Shown: one piece after another, positions 1 to 7,000 of the stretch
Numbering within the stretch: position 1 is the stretch's first letter
Layout: every line of letters starts with the position of its first letter
NCBI GenBank assembly: GCA_031367715.1
Contig: JANLQJ010000174.1
Location: forward strand, 1 to 7,791
Direction: 5' to 3'
DNA from: JANYHF01 sp031367715
Lineage (GTDB): Bacteria > Pseudomonadota > Alphaproteobacteria > Rhizobiales > Hyphomicrobiaceae
Length of the DNA stretch: 7,791 bases
Translations under genes and position numbers: made by a program
Notes under the pieces: generated by a model
The model's database searches: none
What the model saw: only the letters and a program-made list of their open reading frames with translations
What the model was told of the DNA's origin: nothing

Positions 1-1
1 G

Positions 2-2740
2 TTCGCCGAACACTGGCTGAACGTGCAGCGCGGCGAATTCATGCGCCTGGGCGTCGAGGGCGACTGGTGGCACCCGTATATGACCATGACGCATGAGGCC
101 GAGAGCTTCATCGCGGCGGAGCTGATGAAGTTCGCCATGAACGGGCTGCTGTATCGGGGGAGCAAGCCCGTGATGTGGAGCGTGGTCGAGAAGACCGCGC
201 TGGCCGAGGCGGAAGTGGAGTATGCGGATTATCAGAGCGATACGGTGTTTGTGAAGTTTCCGATATTGCCCGCCATTCGTATTGGGTCAAAGGTTGATCC
301 ACTGGATATTGAACGGAGCCAGCTCGCTTCCGAGATGTCATCTGTGGTCATCTGGACGACAACGCCTTGGACCATCCCTGGAAATCGCGCGATCAGTTTT
401 TCGCCGAAGATTGCTTACGGACTCTACGAGGTAACAAACGCGCCCCCTGGAAATTGGGCTAAGGCCGGTGAACGGTACATTCTTGCTGACCAGCTAGCGC
501 CCGCAGTGATGTCATCCGCAAAGATAGACGCCAGTGGCTACAAGAAGCTTCGCAGCGTGGATGCCCAAATTTTGGAAGGCATCGTTTGTAGTCATCCACT
601 CGTGAATTGGCCGATTCGTGACCAGTATGCCTTCCTCGTCCCTTTGCTTGCCGGCGACCACGTCACCGACGACACCGGCACGGGCTTTGTCCACACCGCT
701 CCCGGTCACGGTACGGACGACTTTGAGATCTGGGCACACCACGACGCGGAGCTGCGCGCGAAAAAAATCGACACCGCCATACCCTTCACCGTCGACGCCG
801 ACGGCTTTCTGACCAAGGATGCGCCCGGTTTCGAGGGCAAGCGCGTCCTCACCGAGAAGGGCGAGAAGGGCGACGCCAATGACGCCGTCATCAAGGCGCT
901 CACGGCAGCCAACGCCCTCATCGGGCGCGGCCGGCTGAAACATCAGTACCCGCATTCCTGGCGCAGCAAGAAGCCGATCATCTTCCGCAACACGCCGCAG
1001 TGGTTCATCGCCATGGACCGCCCCTTTCCTTCTCCCCCTTCTTCAGGGGGAGAAGGTGGCGCCCTTGCGCCGGATGAGGGGCAGCGCAAAGTCGTGGCAT
1101 CCGCCAAGACCTCGCCAGCCGCCAAGAAGACCTCCGCCGCTGCCGCCCCTCACCCCAGCCCTCTCCCCGTAAGCACGGGGAGAGGGGGCGCTGGAGCTGC
1201 GACGCTTCGGGATGTGGCATTAAAGGCCATCGCCGACACCACATTCTACCCGCCCGCCGGGCAGAATCGCCTCCGCGGCATGATCGAGGCCAAGCCCGAC
1301 TGGGTGCTGTCGCGCCAGCGCGCCTGGGGCGTGCCGATCACCGTCTTTTTCAACAAAGAGACGGGTACGGTCATTCCGGGCAAGGATTTTCCGAAATCCG
1401 CCGAACTGATCGAGCGCATCACCAAAAGCTTCGCCAAGGACGGCGCCGACGCCTGGTACAAGCCCAGCGCGGCGGCGGCCTATCTGAAAGGCCTCGTGGA
1501 CAAGCCGGACGATTGGCAAAAGGTCGACGATATTCTCGATGTCTGGTTCGAGAGCGGCTGCACGCACGCCTTCTGCCTGGAACAGCGGCCGGACTTGAAA
1601 TGGCCCGCCGACCTGTACTTGGAAGGTTCCGACCAGCATCGCGGCTGGTTCCATTCGTCCCTCTTGGAAAGCTGCGGCACGCGCGGCCGGGCGCCGTACA
1701 ACCAGGTGCTGACGCACGGTTTCGTCATGGCCGAGGACGGGCGGAAAATGTCGAAATCGCTCGGAAACACCGTCACGCCCCAGGACGTGATGAAGACTTA
1801 TGGCGCGGACATTTTGCGTCTTTGGGTCATGTCCTCCGACTATTCGGAAGACCTGCGCGTCGGCCCGGCGATCCTGAAAGCCAACGCGGAATCGTATCGA
1901 AAAATCCGCATCACCTGGCGCTGGCTGCTGGGCAATCTCGCACATTTCGACAAGGCCAAGACCGTCGAGCACAAGAAGCTGCCCGAGCTGGAACGGCTGA
2001 TGCTGCACATGCTGGCCGAGCTGGACGTGGTGGTGCGCAAGGGCTACGCCGCCTACGACTTCAAGCGCGTGTTCCAGGCGCTGTCGAACTTCTGCATCGT
2101 CGATCTGTCCGCGTTCTATTTCGATATCCGCAAGGACGCGCTGTATTGCGATCCCGAGGACAGCAAGGAGCGGCTGGCCAGCCTGACGGTGCTTGACCGC
2201 ATCCTCGATCACCTGACGATCTGGCTCGCGCCGATGCTGTGCTTCACGGCCGAAGAGACCTGGTTGGCGCGCCATCCATCCGAGACTGGGTCGGTCCATT
2301 TCCAGACCATCCCGGATGTGCCCAAGGGCTGGATGGACAAGAAACTGGCCGAGAAATGGGAGGGCGTGCGCACCATCCGCAAGGCCGTCACCGGGGCGCT
2401 GGAATTGGAGCGCGCCGCCAAGCGCATCGGCTCCAGCCTGGAAGCGGCGCCGGTTGTGCATATCGACGATCCCGAGATCGCGGCGTACCTGAAGGGCATC
2501 GATCTCGCGGAGCTGTGCATCACCTCGGGCGCCGAGTTGAAGGTCGGCCCGATCCCGGAGTGCGCATTCCGCCACGACGAAGTGCGCCACGTCGGCGTGG
2601 TGGTGGCGCTGGCCAAGGGCAGGAAATGCGAGCGGAGCTGGCGCATCACCGAGGACGTCGGCAAGGACAAGGACTATCCGACGCTGAGCGCGCGCGACGC
2701 CAAGGCGGCCCGGCAGTGGGATGCCCGGCATGGGAAGTAA
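2..2740 (+). CDS. ileS: Isoleucyl-tRNA synthetase, 5'-truncated by window edge
   Basis: Cytoplasmic class Ia synthetase that charges tRNA-Ile with isoleucine and hydrolyses mischarged valine. The reading frame is open from base 2, so the gene enters from the left; about 130 N-terminal residues, including the HIGH signature, lie outside. 912 residues remain. Visible landmarks: editing-domain TTTPWTIPGN (356-385) and GTGFVHTAPGHGTDDF (677-724); RNTPQWF (986-1006); DWVLSRQRAWGVP (1298-1336); the KMSKS ATP-binding loop (1745-1759); then an anticodon-binding helical domain. The C-terminus keeps one Cys (GRKCERSW), not the four zinc-binding Cys of E. coli IleS. Two oddities: a 61-codon repeat-derived insertion (1019-1201) between the editing domain and the second catalytic half, and a GC dip around 241-660. 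The WFDSG-type motif reads WFESG. The frame is otherwise intact, so the gene is probably functional. lspA follows after 245 nt. Confidence 0.97.
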   Translation, partial: FAEHWLNVQRGEFMRLGVEGDWWHPYMTMTHEAESFIAAELMKFAMNGLLYRGSKPVMWSVVEKTALAEAEVEYADYQSDTVFVKFPILPAIRIGSKVDPLDIERSQLASEMSSVVIWTTTPWTIPGNRAISFSPKIAYGLYEVTNAPPGNWAKAGERYILADQLAPAVMSSAKIDASGYKKLRSVDAQILEGIVCSHPLVNWPIRDQYAFLVPLLAGDHVTDDTGTGFVHTAPGHGTDDFEIWAHHDAELRAKKIDTAIPFTVDADGFLTKDAPGFEGKRVLTEKGEKGDANDAVIKALTAANALIGRGRLKHQYPHSWRSKKPIIFRNTPQWFIAMDRPFPSPPSSGGEGGALAPDEGQRKVVASAKTSPAAKKTSAAAAPHPSPLPVSTGRGGAGAATLRDVALKAIADTTFYPPAGQNRLRGMIEAKPDWVLSRQRAWGVPITVFFNKETGTVIPGKDFPKSAELIERITKSFAKDGADAWYKPSAAAAYLKGLVDKPDDWQKVDDILDVWFESGCTHAFCLEQRPDLKWPADLYLEGSDQHRGWFHSSLLESCGTRGRAPYNQVLTHGFVMAEDGRKMSKSLGNTVTPQDVMKTYGADILRLWVMSSDYSEDLRVGPAILKANAESYRKIRITWRWLLGNLAHFDKAKTVEHKKLPELERLMLHMLAELDVVVRKGYAAYDFKRVFQALSNFCIVDLSAFYFDIRKDALYCDPEDSKERLASLTVLDRILDHLTIWLAPMLCFTAEETWLARHPSETGSVHFQTIPDVPKGWMDKKLAEKWEGVRTIRKAVTGALELERAAKRIGSSLEAAPVVHIDDPEIAAYLKGIDLAELCITSGAELKVGPIPECAFRHDEVRHVGVVVALAKGRKCERSWRITEDVGKDKDYPTLSARDAKAARQWDARHGK
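1028..1081 (+). repeat. Palindromic repeat, family 1, copy inside ileS
   Basis: Seen directly: CCTTCTCCCCC (1028-1038), a 7-nt loop and GGGGGAGAAGG (1046-1056) form a perfect 11-bp hairpin. A second small hairpin follows, GGCGC-CCTT-GCGCC (1058-1071), and the unit ends in GGATGAGGGG (1072-1081). The same architecture appears twice downstream of ileS (2797-2839, and inverted at 2892-2936), which defines a family within this window. From memory it resembles the RIME-type palindromes of Rhizobium and relatives; I could not search for it. Here it is translated in frame as part of IleS (FPSPPSSGGEGGALAPDEG), with no stop codon in that frame. Confidence 0.85.
1146..1191 (+). repeat. Palindromic repeat, family 2, inside ileS
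   Basis: Seen directly: a lead-in CCCCTCACCCC (1146-1156), then CCCTCTCCCCGT (1159-1170), loop AAGC and ACGGGGAGAGGG (1175-1186), a perfect 12-bp stem. The sequence differs from family 1 (CCCTCTCCCC rather than CCTTCTCCC, and no GGATGAGGGG tail), so it is a separate family. From memory, similar CCCTCACCCC-CCCTCTCCCC palindromes are frequent between genes in Bradyrhizobium-like and other proteobacterial genomes. Here it is read in frame as APHPSPLPVSTGRGGAG. It lies 64 nt after the family 1 copy, separated by a stretch encoding a Lys/Ala/Ser-rich linker. Confidence 0.8.
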
Positions 2741-2795
2741 CGCACTCACTCCTTCATTTTGTTCCAAAGAACTTGCCCTGACCATCGGCCCCACT

Positions 2796-2845
2796 ACCTT
2801 CTCCCATAGGGAGAAGGTGGCCAGAGGCCGGATGAGGGGTACAGG
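2796..2845 (+). repeat. Palindromic repeat, family 1, left member of pair
   Basis: Seen directly: ACCTTCTCCC (2796-2805), a 3-nt loop and GGGAGAAGGT (2809-2818) form a perfect 10-bp hairpin; then GGCC-AGA-GGCC (2819-2829) and GGATGAGGGG (2830-2839), followed by TACAGG shared with the right member. Same orientation and architecture as the copy inside ileS. It begins 56 nt after the ileS stop codon. It could act as an mRNA 3' stabiliser or weak attenuator, but has no following T-run, so I do not call it a terminator. Confidence 0.85.
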
Positions 2846-2885
2846 CGCCAGTGGGTGTCGCTCGTACTTGCCGCAGCCCGCGGCC

Positions 2886-2936
2886 CCTGTACCCCTCATC
2901 CGTCGCTTCGCGACACCTTCTCCCTTTGGGAGAAGG
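2886..2936 (-). repeat. Palindromic repeat, family 1, right (inverted) member of pair
   Basis: Reverse-oriented copy: CCTGTACCCCTCATCCG (2886-2902) is the exact reverse complement of 2829-2845, giving a 17-bp perfect inverted repeat across a 40-nt spacer. It continues with the small hairpin GTCGC-TTC-GCGAC (2902-2914) and the main hairpin CCTTCTCCC-TTT-GGGAGAAGG (2916-2936). The main stems match between the two members, but loops and small hairpins differ in sequence while staying paired, which suggests selection or copying that preserves structure. Confidence 0.85.
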
Positions 2937-2943
2937 ATAGAAA

Positions 2944-2970
2944 ATGGCGCATCAGCAACGGCTTTGTTAG
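2944..2970 (+). CDS. Possible 8-codon upstream ORF before lspA
   Basis: ATG at 2944 opens a short frame encoding MAHQQRLC and stops at TAG 2968-2970, 15 nt before the lspA start and in the same frame as it. AAGGA at 2933-2937, mostly from the right arm of the palindromic repeat, lies 6 nt upstream of the ATG as a plausible Shine-Dalgarno. Nothing shows that it is translated; a frame this short can arise by chance. Confidence 0.15.
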   Translation: MAHQQRLC

Positions 2971-2975
2971 CCGCG

Positions 2976-2980
2976 AAAGG
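2976..2980 (+). promoter_or_regulatory. Ribosome binding site of lspA
   Basis: AAAGG lies 5 nt upstream of the ATG at 2986. There is an in-frame stop at 2968-2970 and no other start codon between, so this site fixes the lspA start. Confidence 0.6.
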
Positions 2981-2985
2981 TTGGC

Positions 2986-3489
2986 ATGGTTGAAGCTTCC
3001 GCCAATCACCTCCGCCTCGGCCTCGTTTGGGCAGCAGCCGTCGCCATCTTCGACCAACTCACCAAATACTGGCTCATCGCCTTCTCCGGCGTGGCCGAAG
3101 GCCACCGCTTGGACGCCGGCCCGTTCGTCTCGATCGTCAACCAGCGCAACCCCGGCATCAGTTACAGCCTGTTCGAGCTGAACGGCCTCGCCGGACAGCT
3201 GCTGCTCACTGGCGTCGCCGTCGCCGTCTCCATCGGCATCGTCGCCTGGCTGGCGCGTGGCACCCCCCGACTCGCCGCCGTGGCGCTGGGCCTCATCCTT
3301 GGCGGGGCCATCGGCAACGCCATCGACCGGCCCTGGCGCGGCGGCGTTATCGACTGGGTGGCGCTGCATGCCGGCGGTTTTCAATGGTATGTGTTCAACA
3401 TCGCTGATGTCGCCATCGTTGCCGGGGTGTTCGGGCTGTTGTATGAGTCGCTGCTGGCGAGTCGAAAAAGAGCCGTAAAGACCCCGTAG
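2986..3489 (+). CDS. lspA: Lipoprotein signal peptidase (signal peptidase II)
   Basis: Inner-membrane aspartyl protease that removes the signal peptide from diacylglyceryl-modified prolipoproteins at the lipobox cysteine. The 167-residue product has the usual family length and about four membrane segments (roughly residues 10-30, 66-90, 96-112 and 136-158). Conserved blocks are all present: DQLTK at 23-27, NPGISYSLF around 55-63, GGAIGNAIDR at 106-115, VIDW at 121-124 and FNIAD at 137-141. Asp114 and Asp141 are the expected catalytic pair. The ATG start has an AAAGG site, and an in-frame stop just upstream rules out a longer protein. It follows ileS, a common arrangement, but here a paired palindromic repeat separates them. 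The next gene, 53 nt downstream, encodes a predicted lipoprotein and so a likely substrate. Confidence 0.97.
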   Translation: MVEASANHLRLGLVWAAAVAIFDQLTKYWLIAFSGVAEGHRLDAGPFVSIVNQRNPGISYSLFELNGLAGQLLLTGVAVAVSIGIVAWLARGTPRLAAVALGLILGGAIGNAIDRPWRGGVIDWVALHAGGFQWYVFNIADVAIVAGVFGLLYESLLASRKRAVKTP

Positions 3490-3530
3490 CGATTGCGCCA
3501 ATCGAGAAGATGATCTGGCGGGGGCCGATC

Positions 3531-3535
3531 AGGAG
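3531..3535 (+). promoter_or_regulatory. Ribosome binding site deciding the lipoprotein start
   Basis: AGGAG sits 7 nt upstream of ATG 3543, which is near-ideal spacing. The alternative in-frame ATG at 3510 has no well-spaced site and would add 11 residues rich in Arg and Trp (MIWRGPIRSRN) before the signal peptide. The 3543 start is therefore preferred. Confidence 0.65.
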
Positions 3536-3542
3536 TCGGAAC

Positions 3543-3947
3543 ATGGTGGGCAGCACGACAAGACCGCTGAGGTTGCTGGCTACGCTGCTGGTAGGAGCGC
3601 TGCTGGCCGGCTGCGCCGATGGCATCGAGGTCAACAGCAAGCTGCTCGATAACATCGGTGGTATCACCGGCTCGACCAAGAAAGAGTCCCGCCTGGCCGA
3701 ACGCCCCGGCCTCGTGGTGCCGCCCCCGATGGCGTCCTTGCCCGAGCCGGGATCGGGTGACAAGGTGGCCGCCGCGGTCAGCGCCAGCCTGCCGCAAGAC
3801 CCCGAAGCGGTTGCTTCGCGCTCGGTGCAGCAGCAAAAGCAGATCAAGGCCGATGCCTGCCAGGCTGCCAAGCGCAAGAAGGATGAGGCGGCGATGGCCC
3901 AGAATTGCGAGGGGCTGCTTGCCAAGATCTGGGGCGCGTCGGAATAG
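3543..3947 (+). CDS. Small predicted outer-membrane lipoprotein, possibly BamF-like (DUF3035)
   Basis: From ATG 3543 the product is 134 residues. It starts with a textbook lipoprotein signal: Arg7 and Arg10, hydrophobic core 11-22, then the lipobox Leu-Ala-Gly-Cys with Cys24 as the acylation site. Ala at +2 rather than Asp would favour export to the outer membrane under the E. coli Lol rule. The mature part is hydrophilic, with a short proline-rich block LVVPPPMASLPEPGSG (57-72) and a Lys/Gln/Ala-rich C-terminal helix holding Cys106 and Cys122, which could form a disulfide. Position after lspA and the PPP...LPEPGS block recall the small alphaproteobacterial lipoproteins assigned to DUF3035, including BamF of the outer-membrane barrel assembly complex. 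That link comes from memory and context; similarity is short, so the function stays tentative. Likely co-transcribed with lspA, 53 nt away. Confidence 0.85.
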   Translation: MVGSTTRPLRLLATLLVGALLAGCADGIEVNSKLLDNIGGITGSTKKESRLAERPGLVVPPPMASLPEPGSGDKVAAAVSASLPQDPEAVASRSVQQQKQIKADACQAAKRKKDEAAMAQNCEGLLAKIWGASE

Positions 3948-3994
3948 CTTGGCGACATAATGTTCATCTTCGGCGGCCCGAAAACTTCGCCGCG

Positions 3995-4025
3995 TTGACA
4001 CTTGCTCCGATCCGCTGAAGATAAA
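3995..4025 (+). promoter_or_regulatory. Candidate sigma-70-type promoter for mfd
   Basis: A perfect TTGACA (3995-4000) is followed after 19 nt by GATAAA (4020-4025), a four-of-six match to the -10 consensus. Spacing is slightly long. Transcription would begin near 4032 and leave a leader of about 44 nt before the mfd ATG. It sits in the 128-nt gap after the lipoprotein gene, consistent with mfd being its own transcription unit. Confidence 0.45.
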
Positions 4026-4075
4026 CGTCGTGTCCCCACCCCGCTCGCGGGCACAGTTGCGATTCCTGTTTCCCC

Positions 4076-7000
4076 ATGGCCACTACCGATATCCGCCCCA
4101 AGGACCTGTTGCTGACTGGCGTGCCTGAGGGGCTCGACGCGCTGGTGCTCGGCGGCATGGCGCAGGAACCTATTGCGGGGACCGCTGAACTCGCACCCGT
4201 GCTCTATGTCGCGCGCGACGACCGCCGCCTGGAGGCGCTCGAACAGGGCCTCAAATTCTTTGCCCCTGACGTGACGGTCACCGCCTTTCCGGCATGGGAC
4301 TGCGTGCCCTACGACCGGGTTTCTCCCAATCCAGAGCTGGTGGCGCGCCGCGTCAGCGCGCTGGCCCGCCTCGCGGTTGGCGCCAAGTCTGGCCCGCTGG
4401 TCGTGCTCACCACCGTCAATGCCGTATTGCAGCGCGTGCCGCCGCGCGCCTTCATGAAGGCCTCGATCAAAAACCTGGTGTCGGCGCAGCGTCTGGACAT
4501 GCAGGACCTGATCTGGCGCTTGGAGCATGCCGGCTACCGGCGCACCTCGACTGTCATGGAGCACGGCGAATATGCCGTGCGCGGCGGTATTCTCGATCTG
4601 TTTCCGCCCGGCCGCATCAATCCGGTCCGGCTCGATTTCTTTGGCGACACGCTCGAAAGCATGAAGCCGTTCGATGCCGCCACGCAGCGCACCACGACGC
4701 CGATTGCCCGCCTGTCGCTGCTGCCGATCAGCGAGGTTGCGTTCGGTCCGGACGCCGTCAAGCGCTTCCGCGGCCGCTATCTACAACTGTTCGGTGCCGC
4801 GACAACCGACGATGCGTTGTACGATAGCGTCAGTGCCGGTACCCGCTATCACGGCATGGAACATTGGCTGCCATTCTTTCATGATGGGTTGGAAACGCTG
4901 TTCGACTACGTCCCGGGCGCAACGCTATGCCTGGACAGCCTCTCTGAAGATGCGATCCGCCTGCGTTTCGAGCAGATCACGGATCATTTCCAGTCGCGCA
5001 AAGAAGCGCTGGAAACCTCGACCTTCGGCGCGCCGCCCTACAAGCCGGTGCCGGCCGAGGAGATGTACCTTACCGAGCAGGACTGGCGCGCCGCGCTGGC
5101 CAGCCGCCCGGTGCGCCGCTTCTCACCGTTCGAGGTCGCGACCCCCGCGGGTGCGACGCCGCCGGTATCGATGCGCGGAAAAATCGGCCGCAATTTCGCC
5201 GGCGAGCGGCAGGCCGAAACCGCCAATGTGTTCGATGCGGTAACCGCCCACGTGAAGTGGCTGCAAGGCGCGCATAAACGTCCGGTGATCGCGACCTGGA
5301 CCAACGGTGCGCGCGAGCGCATGGCGCATCTGCTGGCCGAGCACGGACTGGAGCAGATCGTCAAAGTCGACAGTTGGCCAGAGGCCCTGAAACAGCCGCG
5401 CGGCGTGACGTCGTTCATTGTGCTGGGCATGGAGCACGGCATCGAGGCGCCGGACTTTGCCATCATCGCCGAGCAGGACATTCTGGGTGACCGGCTGGTC
5501 CGCCCACGCCGTAAAGGCAAGAAGGCGAGCGACGTCTTGTCGGAGGCGGCCACGCTGTCACCCGGCGACCTGGTCGTGCATGTCGATCACGGCATCGGCA
5601 AGTTCGAGGGCCTGACTACGATCTCGGCGGCCGGCGCGCCGCATGACTGCCTGGAGTTGCATTATCACGGCGGCGACAAGCTCTATTTGCCAGTCGAGAA
5701 CATCGATCTGCTGACGCGCTACGGGTCTGAGAGCGAAGGCACGCAGCTCGACCGGCTCGGCGGCGCTGCCTGGCAGGCCCGCAAGGCACGCATGAAGCAG
5801 CGGCTGCTCGATATTGCCGATAAACTGATCCAGATCGCCGCCGCCCGCATGGTCCGGCAAGGCGCCGTTCTGGAGGCGACGGACAGTGTTTATGAAGAGT
5901 TCGTCGCCCGCTTCCCCTATGAGGAGACCGAGGATCAGGCAGCCTCCATCGATGCCGTGGTGGCCGACCTTGCCAGCGGCCGGCCGATGGATCGGCTGGT
6001 GTGCGGCGACGTCGGTTTCGGCAAGACCGAGGTCGCCTTGCGCGCCGCGTTCGTTGCCGTCATGTCGGGCAAGCAGGTGGCCGTGGTGGTGCCGACAACA
6101 CTGCTGGCGCGCCAGCACTATAAGACGTTTACGCAGCGCTTCCAGGGTCTGCCGGTGAACATCGCACAAGCCTCGCGGCTGGTAGCGCCTAAGGATATCG
6201 CGTTGACCAAAGAAGGCCTGAAGGAAGGCAAGATCGAGATCGTGGTCGGCACCCACGCGCTGCTCGGCAAGAGCATCGAGTTCAAGGATCTTGGCCTGAT
6301 CATCATCGACGAGGAGCAGCATTTCGGCGTTCAGCACAAGGAGCGCCTGAAGGAAATGCGCGAGGACGTGCATGTTCTCACGCTGACTGCCACGCCGATC
6401 CCGCGCACGCTGCAACTCGCCTTGACGGGCGTGCGCGAAATGTCGCTGATCACCACCGCGCCGGTCGACCGCCTGGCCGTGCGCACGTTCATTACGCCGT
6501 TCGATCCGATGATCTTGCGCGAAGCTCTGCTGCGCGAGCGCTATCGCGGCGGCCAGACCTTCTATGTCTGTCCGCGTATTGCCGATCTCGACGAGGTCGC
6601 GACCTTCATCCAGGATTCGCTGCCGGAATTGCGCCTAGCGCGTGCGCATGGCCAGATGGGCGCGGGCGCGCTCGAAGACATCATGACCGGCTTCTACGAG
6701 GGGCAATACGACGTCTTGCTCTCAACCTCGATCGTCGAGTCCGGCTTGGACGTCCCAACCGCTAATACGCTGATCGTGCACCGCGCCGATATGTTCGGTC
6801 TGGCCGCGCTTTATCAGCTGCGCGGTCGCGTCGGCCGCTCCAAGACGCGCGCCTATGCTTATTTCACTGTGCCTCCCGCCAAGAGCCTGAGTGAGGGCGC
6901 CGAGAAGCGCCTGAAGGTTCTGCAATCGCTCGATACGCTGGGTGCCGGGTTTGCGCTGGCCTCGCGCGATCTCGATATCCGCGGCGCCGGCAATCTGCTT

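Noticed and set aside
1028..1191. CRISPR array or phase-variable tandem repeat inside ileS
   Set aside because: The two repeats are different families, each present once, with no regular spacer unit, so this is neither an array nor a tandem repeat.
1220..2899. Open frame of 559 codons on the minus strand, antisense to ileS
   Set aside because: It runs opposite the clearly coding ileS frame in GC-rich DNA, where antisense frames stay open by chance. The product has no recognisable motif, is rich in His/Arg/Gln/Gly as expected for a shadow, and runs through the downstream repeats.
2741..2985. T-box riboswitch or other aminoacyl-tRNA-synthetase leader
   Set aside because: It lies downstream of ileS, lacks a T-box motif and specifier structure, and is fully accounted for by the palindromic repeats.
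2741..2985. Dedicated lspA promoter
   Set aside because: I looked for a -35/-10 pair and found no convincing one; TAGAAA near 2938 has no suitable upstream partner.
3971..3993. Hairpin CGGCG/CGCCG or GCGGC/GCCGC after the lipoprotein gene as a terminator
   Set aside because: The stem is only 5 bp with a loop of 11-12 nt and no T-run; it overlaps the approach to the candidate mfd promoter and is likely chance in GC-rich sequence.
3395..4564. Open frame of 389 codons on the minus strand across lspA, the lipoprotein gene and the start of mfd
   Set aside because: It covers three well-supported plus-strand genes and their spacers, and shows no family motif; a shadow frame.
5558..6415. Open frame of 285 codons on the minus strand inside mfd
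   Set aside because: It overlaps the most conserved helicase motifs of Mfd, so the constraint is explained by mfd.
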